From NCBI GenBank assembly GCA_963169105.1, contig OY720632.1, forward strand, positions 57,817,136 through 57,881,135: DNA of 64,000 bases, read 5' to 3'. The translations under genes and the position numbers were made by a program. Numbering within the stretch: position 1 is the first letter of the stretch; the number at the start of each line of letters is the position of its first letter. The stretch is from Ceriagrion tenellum (lineage: Eukaryota > Arthropoda > Insecta > Odonata > Coenagrionidae). Of this stretch, positions 1 through 12,253 are shown piece after piece. The notes under the pieces are model-generated. The model did not search any database. It was not told where the DNA came from and saw only the letters and a list, made by a program, of their open reading frames with translations.

Positions 1-2840
1 TAAGCAAATTAGAGGATCCCTGGGAAGAGGAAAGCGAGTGAGAGGAGGTCGGATCGAGGCGGCAGAGGAAGTATAAGAGGTGTGCGCAAATGAGGTCACG
101 GCTGAGTGGGAGGAGGAGGAACGGTAAATTTGCGACTGGGGAGTCAGGTGATGGTGGATGCTGTAGAGACCCTACCAACGTCGATCGACTGCGACGGACC
201 AGATAGCAGCGCCCCTGGGTCAACTGCTTGCCTCTAATCTTCCCTTTCTCTTCCTTGGCTTGTTTCCCCATTTCGATGTCCCGTTTTCCGTTCAACTTTT
301 AGCTGTCGCTTCCTCCGCTCTAGCTAAAAGCCTGAGCTCTCTAAACTCCTCGTCGATTCACTCAGTTGCCAGGAAGCGTTCGTAGAAGTTTGTTTGCTAT
401 TTGTGGAAAGAATGTATTTCTCCTCCCTACCTCGATTATTTACTTGTTTTTGCGTCTTTATTTCAAGGTATATTTTCATCATTGATTCTTTCCAATACTG
501 ATACATGAGCTATGATATGTAAAATTATTCGATTCGAAATCACACAAACACATATACGACTAATGATTAACACGAAGATACCTAACTCTAAATAATCTCT
601 CTTAAAATAAGGAAGCGATTACCTGGTAGTCACATTTAAATTACGGAATCCTTTGTCATCCCCTAAATCATTGAATATATCCGAGGCTTGTGAGATGGAA
701 ACTTATTTAAGGAACGTGAATGGCAGTTAGTGTGGAATTTATCGTTATCATCCTTCCGCGGCACGTTGCTTTACACTCCTGATGGCACTATATTCCCCCT
801 CGTCAACTACCTGCTCTGGGCTCGTATCATCCCCTATTACGTCATTTGTATTCGCTCCCAGGGCTTATTCCATATTATCTACACCGCTGGCAGATGCCGT
901 GCCTCTCTCCCATATCTGCATTTGAAAGTGCGAGAAAAAAAGCAAACAGTAAAGGTTGGTGGGATGGGGAGGAAAAGTAAACTACGAGATGAAATACGAA
1001 AATAAGAGGTGGTACATGTAACTGGCTAGATTTTTCGAAGATAAAGCTTGAATATCGTAGATATGGATAAAAAATATTTACGACGTTGAATCTTGTAGTA
1101 ATATATGAGTCTGATTAAAGAATAAAAGATGATATAAGAGATGTCACAAAACGAAAACAATGAACGAAGAATAAGTAAATGTAAGAGAAAAATTTAACTT
1201 GGGATTTGATTCTGGGGTTAAAAAAACATGGTCATTAAACGATTTTAGCGCATAATAGAAGAACAAAAATGTAATATAGAGAGAGAAATAAAGATTGCTC
1301 GGAAAAATTTAGCGCGAGGGGATTAATTCTGCAGAAAAAGGTGTATCGGGAAAAGTCGATTCAGCTTTGATTGGATTTTTGTTGCTAGCAGAATCTGAAG
1401 GAAAAATTGGAGGTAATTTTTGCTTTCGATATGTCACGACTAGTATTATCAAAACTATCATTGGATTAAAGGAGTATGTGACCACCAGGAAATTGCTTCC
1501 TAATTTTATGCGAGGTTATTTAGAATTCGGTATCTTCTCATTAATGAATAGTCATTTATATGTTTGTATAGGTTTTGAAACGGATAGTTTTACAATTCAT
1601 AGGTCATATATCGGTAATGGAAAGAATCATTGATCATTGGAGTAAATCATTGGATAAAATTGCCTTAGAACATGGAGGAATTTTTGTCACTCCTTTTCTA
1701 AAACCTAGTTTTTAGCTGTCATTCTCTCTTTCTCTCTGGATTCCGCCCAAATATAAATTATCAGCCATTATTCTTTGGATTTGCTGCTTATAGATATTCG
1801 TTTTTGGTTGGAAAGTACAGTGTACCAATACTTATAATGATTCTATTAAATGATTTATAACGTGCGTATTGCTGCTTTGGGTGTTGTTTGTCGAATTTTA
1901 CGTTAAGGTATGAGGTCAACATTATGGAGATGGGTTGAAGATTATTCATAAAGATGAAGGTAGGTGAATTAAAGAGAGGACACTTCCTATTATTTTAATA
2001 CGCGAGAGATCCCATTAGAAATAGGCAGTTTTTATAGGGACTCCCGTAAAATTGGTTAGTAAGACGACCAAGGCTTCTCATTTTCAGTGTTTCCAGCTAT
2101 AAATTAAATATTTTGTGTATTTTACTATCCGAGTGCGTTGAGTGTAAATAGTGGAGCTAAAGAAACCAAAGTAATAATAACTGATGAAAATTCAGGGTCC
2201 CGGATGGGGATAATTCACAAGACACTTTCTCGAGTAATTATTTTATCGCAATCGATATTGCATATTCTTGATATAAGAATGGCGGAATATGAAGAAGACT
2301 TTGAATGCTCTGAAGGTGAATTAATATGCGCGTGAATCCCTCTCCTGAGAAAATTACGCCGATGGAGTTTATCGTCGCATATTTTTTTCAGCGTCTGTGG
2401 CGAAGATATTTTCTGCGTAATTGAGACTTTGTTTCCCTAAATATCCTATTACTCCCATTTTTTTATTCTATGCCTTGACATTTCTCTCTTTGAAAGGCAC
2501 TTCTTTTTTCAATTTCATGGAGATTTTCAACATTTTCCGTCTCTACTAGAATACAATATAATCACGAAGACATTTCGCTGTTGGCTGTTGACAAATGCAA
2601 ATGTCCTGTATTTCTCATTCAATTAAATCCTCATCATTACATTTGCTTTATTTTGGGAACAAAAATTTGTTGTAAGTTGCAAAAAATGCTAGTTGTTATG
2701 TTTTTTGTGCCTTGGTATTGATAAAAATCTAATCTATGGTTGACCTTGCCTTAATCTTTATCAAAATATCATAAACTGAAATGAGTGTAAATTCATTATC
2801 TGGTATATCACAATGGTTAAGCATTATTATTCTTCTTCTA
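1..2840. other. AT-rich non-coding stretch, no gene seen
   Basis: Open frames here are short (95 residues at most) and show no recognisable domain. The first ~130 bases are purine-rich. No tRNA boxes, tandem array or terminal inverted repeats were seen by eye. It could be intron or intergenic sequence. Confidence 0.6.
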
Positions 2841-2860
2841 ATGTTTTTCTTATTTTGCAG

Positions 2861-2929
2861 GTAAATTTTGCTTCCCGATGGTGGTTTCACTATGAATGCC
2901 CTCCAAAAGAGAAACTGAAAAACTGCTGA
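2861..2929 (+). CDS. Possible short 3'-terminal exon (weak candidate)
   Basis: A good splice-acceptor look-alike ends at 2860: a T-rich run from about 2831 closing in TTTTGCAG. Directly after it, one frame stays open for 22 codons and ends in TGA at 2927-2929. It encodes a protein-like stretch that includes WWFHYECPPKEK. I do not recognise the peptide. A GGTAAC donor look-alike follows at about 2932. The exon is very short and may be chance; no upstream partner exon was identified. Confidence 0.14.
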   Translation, partial: VNFASRWWFHYECPPKEKLKNC

Positions 2930-3872
2930 AAGGTAACATTTAAAAATTCTTTCCCTGGCCATATAAATTTTCCGTGTAAACTTCAGTGTAGTTACAGGAA
3001 ATTTTAGCAGGATCATGCCTGCAAGTATTTTTTTTTTATTCGAGTTTTATTCAAGTGTGTGGAAAAATTAAAATTTAATTAGTTGCTTTACTAGTAGGTG
3101 AGAGTTTGTTGAAGTTTCTATGGGGTCATAGGTAAAAGGCGAAAGTATACATTTCTTAGTGGTTATTAAAAAAATCAAGTTAAATTGACAGTGAAAAAGC
3201 TTATCCTATCATATAAATAAGAATATACAACTTAGGATTCAAAATACGTTTACGTGAGCCATTGTTAAAGGAATATCAAAATTATGTTCTCTTAAGAGGG
3301 AGGTGGGAGGGAATTAAAATAAGGTGGCCTTGAAAAAAGGAGTCTTTCGGGGGATGGAGTGTGGGCTTGAAGTGTGGGACTCCGTATTTTGAGGAGAACA
3401 GCTGAGACGGTAGATTGAAGCAGATTCCTTTTCATACCCACGCGAAAGAAAAGGAGTCTGGAGTGTGATACTTCGAGCGACTCTGAGATCAACAGTTTGG
3501 CAGATCGATCGGTTAACGGCGCTTTAAAATTGCTTCTCGCTTTATGTACATCTTCTCTTTGGTTTTCGTGCTCTCCGCTGACTCACTGCAAATCTTCCTG
3601 AGCGTAACGTTTCGATTTCCTCTCGCTATATGGAACTCAAGCGGTAAGCAGAGATGTTTCTTCTTAACGCTGGTATATTGTTGCTGTACCCAAGAGAGTG
3701 AGTGAGAAGGCTGTTGGAATAGTTGTGACTTGGAAACAGCAAATGAGGCTGTGGAAAGATTGAAATGGCGTGTTGGAAGGATATAAATTTGGTCCCGGAA
3801 GAGCGCAATAAAAGTAGATGGACTTTGAAACCTTGCCGCAACGATCCCACCGGGGGTGTCCCTCCCCTTCAC
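2930..3872. other. Non-coding stretch, purine-skewed toward its end
   Basis: From about 3290 to 3860 the + strand is purine-enriched, so the minus strand has few stops and several overlapping minus-strand frames of 66-119 codons stay open. The frames overlap each other in different phases and translate to low-complexity Ser/Pro/Leu-rich peptides. That points to composition rather than coding. Confidence 0.5.
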
Positions 3873-4040
3873 CCCCAGTCAGCCTTCTGTCTCTTTCCTC
3901 TCCCGACGCCGCCACACCCTGTTTAATCTCCGTCTCTGCGATTCACTACTCTCCCTTTCAATAGTTTTTGTCTCCACCCGATTCCTCCACTCTCCTTTCA
4001 ATAGTTCTCCCTCTCTTTCTATATCTCTCTTTAGCTTTAA
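3873..4040 (+). other. Polypyrimidine tract
   Basis: The + strand is mostly C and T here, with repeated CTCTCC, TTTCC and TCTCTC words. This is the first of many strand-asymmetric blocks in the window. It keeps an 85-codon + frame open without evidence of selection for protein. Confidence 0.6.
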
Positions 4041-5149
4041 GCAATCTTTAAGTCTCCTGCAAGAAAATTTGATTAGTTTTCTTAAAAAGGGAACAACAAT
4101 TGTAAATAATTAGGAGGTAATAATTTGTTCCACTCGATGCCCATGTTTAAATCAGATGTATTCCATTTCCTCTGCCAACCTTATCCTTGTTAATAATTGT
4201 AATTTCTTGTCAATTACTGAGGCAGATGGTATTTTTAATTTTTTCTGAGGAAAGTGAATTGTTATGCCTCACACTTGCAGGGACGAATTTAAGAAAACAA
4301 CAATTAAAGGGCCCTATTATGTGTGAATTACTATTTTGCTTTCCTATCTTACATATATGCTATAATTTTGCTAACAATATTCAATTATTCACGGATGATT
4401 TAGAGGTAAACGATTCAATTCGCGAAATTAAGTCGAATTTCACTATCAGTCAACTAACTAGAGGATGAAGGAATGGAAAAGGGTTGTCTGTGAGATTGGT
4501 TGGTGTGTGGTTAGAATACATAATGCAAAATATTACTTGAACCAGTAGCGGGTTGCGAGAATGAAAGTGGAGTATAGCTTTCGCAAAATAACCTTGCGCT
4601 GCGTCGACGGTTTTGGGACATTTGCTACGGAACTTTCAAAACGCACGCGAACGCGGGAATCAGGTTTCTTCCTATGATTCGTCGCTCAGAAATCCTTTCT
4701 AACTTATGCTAATGTAAGCGTGTCGAGAATTTGGTTTGCTCACCATCATTTTCCGTCTCGTTTCAACTCATCACACAATTATCACCAATAAACTCATAGC
4801 CTTTCTTCATAGCAATGGGTGGTTTTCGCCGCTGGCCAAGCATGTGCGCGCCTTTAGCCAGTTTTCCTGGAATAGCTTGGTTTCCATCCCTAGCTGTCTG
4901 GTTATCGTCCTTAATTTTTCTTCATATTTTTCCTTCGCCCGGTTCTTTTCTAATTCTCCCTTGTTGCTAATAATGAAATACGACGAAGAAATTTTACAAA
5001 AATTGGAGAGGGAGAATTCCAAGAGGCGGCTGCTCTGGGATTTTACCATACTGCATTGCATTTTATAGAATAATGGGGAACGCATAGCTGGAGATCCCCC
5101 CTTAGTGGTTTACGCTGGTGGCTGAAGGGAGAAAGGACGAGAACCAGAG
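4041..5149. other. AT-rich non-coding stretch
   Basis: Short open frames overlap on both strands at 4736-5085 and translate to unrelated hydrophobic peptides. I recognise no motif, repeat or RNA gene. Confidence 0.5.
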
Positions 5150-5743
5150 GCGATTTCGTCTGCTCACTCTGCTGTGTGAGGCAGATGACAGGACGAGAGG
5201 AAGGGGAGAGAAACTACAGTCCTCGTGGGAAATGAGAAAACATACGTGAAGGGAGACGCAGCGTATGGGGTTGGACTTGGGACGCGAATCGCATGGCCAT
5301 TAATCACAAGTGAGGCGTCGACTGTTGTTTGCACAGACTCATTCGGGTTGGCCAGCCCTGCCCGCCAGAGGCAAAATGAAATGGAAGGGTGTGACAAGAA
5401 ATGTGGTTTCGAAGATAAAAAGGAGAAAGCGGGCTGGGGAAAGAGAATTCTTCGCAAGTCGACACCGGTGCCTGGGTGGCAAACGCTGCGGGGGAGGTGC
5501 CTTAGAAATATGTCCATGGGTTGCCTGTCGGAAGAGCAAGAGTGGGAAGATGAGCACAGGAGAAAGATTTGGACGTGACATCTGTTCCAGCGCTTCTTGG
5601 ATGATAGAGGGTAGAGAAATAGGAGAACGTGGTTGAATAGGAAAGGACAGCTGAGGTGGATGACTGCCTTTGTTCTGTTTAGACGGGACCGACCCCTCTT
5701 CACCCTCTCTCCCTAATGTTTCTCCATCTTTCGTCTGATACAA
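5150..5743. other. GC-richer purine-rich block, open in several frames
   Basis: The + strand is G/A-rich up to about 5650 and then turns C/T-rich. Two + frames (117 and 108 codons) and two - frames (179 and 134 codons) are open at the same time. That happens when stop codons are depleted by composition; at most one of these frames could be real. None shows a domain, signal peptide or recognisable motif. The block could be a regulatory or CpG-containing island. Confidence 0.5.
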
Positions 5744-7204
5744 CTCCCGTCAGCAATAGGGATGCTCGCGAACTGGAATTATAGCCGTTGATCAGTAATC
5801 GATTTATTGCCATCGATTGTACATTAATCAGTACATTAGGTATTCAGTTAAGCCTACAATAGACGGCAATTGCAGCGCAGTAGTGCGTTTCATTAAGGAA
5901 CTATTACTAAGGGTGGTACATCGATGTATATACACTTACTTCCTCAGCAGTAGAGGTTGATGGTGATAGTAATCGCGTTCGCAATTTTTTGGGAAATAGA
6001 CGCGCATAGGCTAAATTTTATGTTATCAAAATTTTCTTTTTTTAGCTTTAATGGCATGTTAAAATTCGTTTTCATGGATTACGACGCTTTTGGCCAAGTT
6101 ATTGATGTTCATTAAAAGCATTTATGCACCCTTAACCTGTGCTAAAATATCATTGGAAACTTGTTTTTATTTTTCATGCATGACGCACGTATTTCTTCCT
6201 TATTCTCATTTTGTACTAAACCATTCCAGCCCTCGATATTGTGGTCAAAACCTTATTTTCAATTACAAGAATGTCAAAAATGAAATTACATTAACTTCTC
6301 CCTTGGAGTGCCCCTCTATTTGTATACATTTTCATTCGCACGCCCATGGCATCCCGTACTTAAATACTTTTTTTTTCCATTTCTCACATCAACTTTACTA
6401 CCTCGTCTGTCATATTTTATGCCCTATGTGTGCCTCAAAATTCTCCCACTCCCACTCCCCGTTTTTTTTAGTTGTCTCTTTCCCTCTTGTCCTCCCTTCG
6501 GGGTGTCATGCGATGAATAATCGGCTCGGTGCGTCAAACGAGGGTGTTGTGTAGCGGAGAACGTGTTTGCTCATGAAGAGTCATCGGATATGCAGAGGCA
6601 ACCTTGTAAGTGGAAAAGGGAAGACGAAGGCATTAATATGACTCCTGCGTATTTATCAGCCGTTTTCATGTTTGTTCAACGGTATCCATCATCTTTCTTT
6701 CTCTCCTCTTCCATTTAAGCGAAAAAGGCCTCTTATCATTGCGTTGTATCCTTTGCTTAAAGTAAAAGGGGATTATTTGCGAACTAGCTTTGTGTAATTT
6801 CGGTTCATGGGTTTCCGCGGCGTTGATATTTAGATATTCTCGACGGCCTGAAATCACTGTTTCGAATTCTAATGATACTGCTGTCAACTCAAGTAAACTC
6901 ACAAGGTGAAGACCCAAGAGAGTGGAGAGCATATCTTTGTATATTTGGCAATAATATTTTCAAACTATTCAATTTGAGGCGTCCAAGTGTTCTGATACAA
7001 TTGGATGAATTGGGTAAAATTTCAGAATCTTTAGTTTTGAACATCCACTAGAATGGATATAAACTTCATTTCACTTTTTGGACAAAATATTTTGCCTCTA
7101 CATATGACGAATAAGCAATTTTTCTTCATCCTTTTAAAACATGGAGATCTAAAGTATGTCTATGTAAAATATGGAGATGGTAATTGGTAATTGGCCGAAA
7201 AGTT
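5744..7204. other. AT-rich non-coding stretch
   Basis: One 154-codon + frame at 6090-6554 is rich in His, Phe, Ser and Cys and runs through a pyrimidine-rich stretch (6300-6500). It has no recognisable domain, so I do not call it. Nothing else distinct was seen. Confidence 0.5.
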
Positions 7205-7680
7205 TGCTCATGAAACGTATCTCAACTACGTGGTTGACTCATCAACCAGCAGCTGAGCGTGCTCTGAAGTATTGAGAAGCTATAGAAAATTATTTCCTAA
7301 ATAATGCCTCCGTAACAAGCAAGAATCTCGCTAAAAATAAAAAACTTACATGGTTTTGTGTCAGCTTTAAGAAAGACAATTCAGAATACAGTCAAAAATA
7401 AGATGCCGAGATTCAATGCGTAAGTTTTTAGGCAGATTTTCGAAAAGTTTTAAAAGGAGGAGCCATTTGATCCTTACTCAAAAATAAATTAACTACTGTG
7501 GTTAAAGAACTTATTCGTAGAGAATGCTAATACACCACTCTTAAGGACCCATCATATTCCACAAATCTCTAACCGATTCATAGTATCGTCCTTTGTTGAG
7601 AATCATGCAATCTATTACTGGTAAATACAGCGCAGTTTATATGCATTGCTTCTCAGCGGCTCAACTAATTACTATAAAAT

Positions 7681-7889
7681 CCTCATTGAATGCAAAACTT
7701 CTAATGAGAGAAATGCCTAGACTATTTCTGCAGTGTCAGAAATACTGCGTCTTCTCGCGTCCATCGGGTAGGAAATGGAGGACCCTCATTAGAAGTTTTT
7801 CTTTCAATGAGGGTCCTCCATTTCCTACCCGATGGACGCGAGAAGACGCAGTATTTCTGACACTGCAGAAATAGTCTAGGCATTTCTCT
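7681..7889. repeat. Perfect 84-bp inverted repeat (hairpin) with nested inverted copy
   Basis: Bases 7707-7790 are exactly reverse-complementary to 7806-7889, separated by a 15-base loop. In addition, 7681-7706 is an inverted copy (2 mismatches in 26) of 7787-7812, which spans the loop. The hairpin lies between two pieces of the decayed transposase. It looks like a snap-back or template-switch product rather than a classical MITE, because no target-site duplication is evident. Because the arms are identical, it must be recent or maintained by gene conversion. Confidence 0.95.
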
Positions 7890-8108
7890 AATAATTCCAA
7901 ATAGCTATTTGGCAGAATGAATGGAAACTGATGCCAATGGACTGTGATCAAATGAGGTCAGAATTATCTAGAACAAATAAGTATTTGCTGCAGTTTTTAT
8001 TGAAGAAGTATGATGCTAAATGTCCCACGTTTCTTACTCTAACATAGACTGTAAAAACAGCTTTAGCTGGTTCTCATGGGAATGCTGATACTGATTTTCT
8101 TTTTTCCA

Positions 8109-8162
8109 CTTAATTGAGACTTTCTATTTTTAATTGAGACTTAAAATTTTCTTAATTGAGGC
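8109..8162 (+). repeat. Three short direct repeats of TTAATTGAG
   Basis: The motif occurs at about 8110, 8130 and 8152, spaced ~20 bases apart. It lies in the transposase relic just after the SHGNAD piece and probably adds to the loss of frame there. Confidence 0.6.
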
Positions 8163-8310
8163 ACAAACCTTGACTGAGTCATAATAACATATAGGTAAAT
8201 GAGGGCTACAATGAAAGTTGTAAAGGCATTGTCAGTCTATGAAAATAGACCTGAACATTTTCTTAATTCAAAACAAATCCTCGCCTCAACTGTGAAGCGT
8301 TCACTTCACG

Positions 8311-9840
8311 GCCCTATCTCCGCGCGCACACCAAGGCGATGAATGAAATCAACATAAAACATATGCATAATCAAAAAAGAAAAACCATTCATACCGAAAC
8401 TCGGAATCAATCTCGACCCACATACACACAATTTTGTTTTGGAGAAATAACTAGTCACTTTTTAGGTCCTCCAATTCTCAGGCACAACGTGGCACACCGA
8501 GAGGAGAGCTGTCTTTTCGGATAGCCTCTTCTTTCTAGGAAAACTTCCGGCCGGCACTCAACTCCACTGCCCCTTGCGGCACTGTCCATGAAATAGTCCC
8601 CCGACTCGAATGTGCCGGAAACAAAACAGGTACAGCTAGAATATCTTATCGGAAGTGGAACAAACATGTTGACAGTTCAAAGAGGTAAGTAGATCTTGAC
8701 GCCGGAAAAGGAATGGTAAAAGCTTAAAAACATGCAAATAGATGAAAAGTTGTTCTTATACTCTTGTCGTTTATTACGCAAAAGTTATTTTTTCAATACA
8801 AAAATTCACTGTCAATCTTTTGTTTTTAAACATTTTCGATTTTAGTTTTAATTTTGTCTCAAATTTTATTATATTTGAAATTTGCTTAGCTTGTAAAGCC
8901 TATTATTGAAGCGAGAGGCAAACTGGATACTAATAAAGTCACCGTCCAGTGTGAGAACTGCTATGTTGCCAAAGAAAATCTGATACACTGGTTCATCAGC
9001 TGGTACCTACATAATATTCCAGCGTAATCTCTGCGTCATGAGAAGTCTCTCAAGCATAATTCAATATATACCCACCTCAATCAGTTTTATATGAATTTTC
9101 TTTTACATTTCCCTTTTCTCTCTGTATTTTTCGAATATCTGATAACATCTGCGTACAATATCTTGCTGAAGTAGGAGTACAATAACGAAATAATTTACAG
9201 AGTAACTGGATTTTAAAAAATACTTACAGCTTAATGTGAAGCAGTACAGTTGTCAGTAATAACTTGCTATTTTCTCTATTTTTTGGAGGAGAGGATATCG
9301 TTTTACTATTTTTGCACATTGAAGTTTATCCCATCTCTGAGTACCACAAGTGCCTATATGAGAGCGTCTATGTTCTAATTAATCAACAAAGACAATTTTC
9401 TAAAAGATAACGGAACTCATGGAATGGAGATAAAATATGCCTCTCTCCCCTGCTAGTGATGATTGTGAAGTAAACTCCTACGAGTGTTACGTGGAATCAT
9501 ACTCATCATATACATTATCATTTTGCATATAAAATTCAAAATAATGAGTGCAGTTATGTGTGAAAGTAAGGTAACATTATCGAAAATTAGTGATCGGCAT
9601 GGATAGAGACGTGAGAGTTGAACCTAGTCTGGTATTAATAATTGTTCCTCAAGTGTCTCTTTGCTCTGGCATTTTCAAAGTGATATCTTACACCAACTAT
9701 TTCTAACGAGTGTTTGACATTCGTGACTCTAAAGAGAGATTCATAGGGGCGGTCGACCCTCGACGGAAGAAAATTGATGCAATTGTAAATTTCCCGGCCT
9801 TCTCTCTCGTTGGCCAATTTATTCTATCTTACGATCCCTC
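8311..9840. other. AT-rich non-coding stretch
   Basis: No frame longer than about 70 codons and no clear repeat. A GC-richer patch at 8480-8620 has no recognised identity. Confidence 0.5.
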
Positions 9841-10110
9841 CGTCCTCCCTCATCGCAATGCTGAAACTAGGGCAAGCCTGGAGGTGGTGACGGGCAGCTG
9901 GGATGATTCTTTTGGTGAAATAAGGAATTTGCTGAGGCGTAAAGTGGGATGTAGTTGGAGATATGAAATCATGGAACTTAGTTGGCGAACACATAGATGG
10001 AGTCTACGGGAGGAGAAGGGGAAGGGCAGTTGGGAGAGGGAAGAGGGAAGAGAGATTTCACCGAAAGCGACGAAAACCGGATGAAGAGGAAATGAGGAGT
10101 CACGACACTC
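9841..10110 (+). other. Purine-rich block
   Basis: The + strand is dominated by G and A from about 9990, with words such as GGAGGAGAAGG and GGGAAGAGG. A 124-codon + frame and a 117-codon - frame are open simultaneously. I treat both as composition effects. Confidence 0.5.
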
Positions 10111-11380
10111 GGGGAATGAAAAAATTTGAAAACCAAAAAAAAGCTTTGTGTGTAAAAATGCAGTTGAGGTGAGTAAGAGAGGAAGCCGAGAGTGCAGAGT
10201 CAAGAATTGAAATTGAGCATGGCATTGATATGAGTTACAATGGAGAAAAGGACTGGAAATCTTGATAAAGAAACTTTGGAAAACGTAGGAAAAGACTTTG
10301 GTGCGAGAAGTAAGAGCTATTTGTAATAGAGATTAGAAAAGTACAATGATGAAAAAAGATTTAGCGGCCGGGCTTAAATTGAGAATTACATTTCGTTGAG
10401 AATTACATTGGTTTATATGGTGTTTGCTCCTTCATTTCATGCCTTCGGATTGTTGTGTCCTGCTCTCTTGCTCATTTATCCAAACTCTCTGAAACTAAAT
10501 CGATATAGTATGCGTTTAATAAAACTGGTTAAAGAGTTCCATATTGTAGGTGAGCTGACTACAAACGACTGGTGATATTTGATTCTATGATGTGCGGGGC
10601 AGTGCAGGTTGAAAGAGTCGCTCCGATTAGACATGATCCAAAATAAAGGGATACTATGAATAGGATATAGCTTTGCTCTCTCCGGGAAAATTAAGAGTAA
10701 GGAACGTTGAGATCATGTTCTGCCATCTAGTTCCTAGGTTAAACCGAGCTATTTGTGCTCTGTTAGGTGAAATATGCTCAGCTCGTCTGGTATTTTAAAA
10801 AAATCGAATGCAGGAGTTCTGTAAGCGCTGAAGTCTCTATTTATTGCTCATTGGTCAAATCACTGAAGACCAGTGAATAATAGCTGAAGTTTGGGGATAT
10901 CAAAATTTGCATTATAAGTGTTTTGTATGAAGTGGTAGGATATGCTTCGGCTGTTTCAGTGGCTACAGTACACTGTTGAATCTATGTGAAACTAACAGTA
11001 CATGGTCATGCCTGGTGAGAAAATTATATCTAATACCCGTATGCGTGTAATTTTATTTTCAAGTATACGTTGTCTGGCTTTATTATGACGTATCCTGTTC
11101 ACTGGAGTGAGAAATTTAGTTATTGAAACATGGTGACTAGGGGTATCGCCCAAATCTATTTCGGTAGTGGTGAGGTCACGTTTGCATCTTCGAGCATTCA
11201 CAAGACCGAACGCATGTGAGGGACGCAGAAACGAAGCGACACAAAGAAGAAGCCAGAGATTTTGGGGAATGAATGGTAAAGTGCCAAGAATAAATCGGTT
11301 TTTTCTCGGCAGAATCACTTCAAAAATTTTGAAAGAGAGGGAGATTCGCATTATATAGGGGAAGGAAGATATCAATTCAC
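10111..11380. other. Non-coding stretch
   Basis: A 127-codon - frame at 10992-11375 overlaps a 63-codon + frame. Neither has a recognisable domain. No repeats or RNA genes were seen. Confidence 0.45.
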
Positions 11381-11960
11381 ATCTTAGTGTGGACGGAGAT
11401 GGCTAGAGGGACTGAGATGATGTGACGGATGTCTTGAGAAAAGGTTCGGGAAGGGAGAAAGAAATTGTTACCGCAGCAGAAGTGAGGAGACGGTGAGTAG
11501 ATATGGGAGGAAAGGGAAGAAAAGGGGGATGTAGAAAAACAGGAAATGGTCCAACTGGGAATGGGTGAGAGTGAATATTGGGGGAAAGAAAAAGTCTACG
11601 GTTAAAGTGGAGAAGGACAAGGACAGGAAGGAAGTTTCGGTTGCGCCAAAGCGAAATGACTCGAAGGAGACGAGGGTAAACGAGTTTGCGGAAAAAATTT
11701 GATAGGGGAACGATTCTGCAGGGAAAGCACTGAGACTTTCTGTTGGTAGAAAGGAGGAGGGTGCGTGGGGGACGTGAGGATGGGCGTAGAGGATGCATTG
11801 GGATATAGAGGAAAGTCTGAGAGAGAGAGTGGATGGACTACACTTGGTCGCAGTAGGAGGCGACTGTTCTGGCGTGAATGATATGGGGGAAGGATGGTGG
11901 ACGAGGCTCGCCACAAAGCTTTTTCCTATCGATTCACCTCCTTCTGACACTCTGGAGCTC
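11381..11960 (+). other. Purine-rich block, one of the longest
   Basis: About 580 bases are strongly G/A-rich on the + strand. The minus strand therefore carries three overlapping open frames (131, 160 and 104 codons) made of Ser, Pro, Leu and Phe. All three phases being open shows that this is low stop density, not a gene. Confidence 0.6.
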
Positions 11961-11980
11961 GTTGTAAACCACTTTATGTT

Positions 11981-12115
11981 ATATGCACGTAAATTGTAGA
12001 TATATTTGTATATATCTACAATTTATATATGCACGTAATGTGCACGTAATTTGTAGATATATTTTCATTTATATATGCACGTAAATAAAATATGCACGTA
12101 ATTTGTAGATATTAT
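11981..12115 (+). repeat. AT-rich tandem array with GCACGTA motif
   Basis: GCACGTA occurs at 11985, 12031, 12042, 12077 and 12094, mostly followed by (A)ATTTGTAGATAT. The first unit also forms a hairpin: 11993-12004 pairs with 12011-12022. Period is irregular. It looks like a small decayed minisatellite. Confidence 0.75.
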
Positions 12116-12253
12116 TTTCATTTTGTATCATAGTAACTTCTTTCATAGAAAATAGTGACTTTCTTGAACAAAAATTCTTTGAGGTCGAAGTGGGCAATTG
12201 AGGTGGTTAACCTACCTGCAAGGAACTTCAGCTCCTTGTCGTTGCATGTTCAC

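Larger units (their letters stand above)
7205..8310 (+). pseudogene. Decayed hAT-like transposase (3' part of the coding region)
   Basis: Three pieces in three frames resemble the C-terminal half of hAT-like transposases. Piece 1 (7210-7401) reads R-I-S-T-T-W-L-T-H-Q-P-A-A-E-R followed by Y-[stop]-E-A-I-E-N-Y-F. It resembles the 'TRWLTL-PA--R-L--WEAL--YF' block, with TGA at 7273-7275 replacing the expected Trp codon. Piece 2 (7898-8113) ends in S-H-G-N-A-D (from 8072) and a nearby F-S, like the SHGNADVERGFS core of the dimerisation region; it contains TAG at 8045. Piece 3 (8199-8310) begins R-A-T-M-K-V-V-K-A and resembles the tail after that core. Frameshifts, stops and an inserted hairpin (7681-7889) make it non-functional. 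The family match rests on remembered motifs, not a search. I saw no terminal inverted repeats, so the element ends are unknown. Confidence 0.55.

Noticed and set aside
11403..11950. Three overlapping minus-strand open frames of 104-160 codons
   Set aside because: All three phases are open over the same purine-rich DNA and give Ser/Pro/Leu/Phe-rich products, which is expected from base composition alone.
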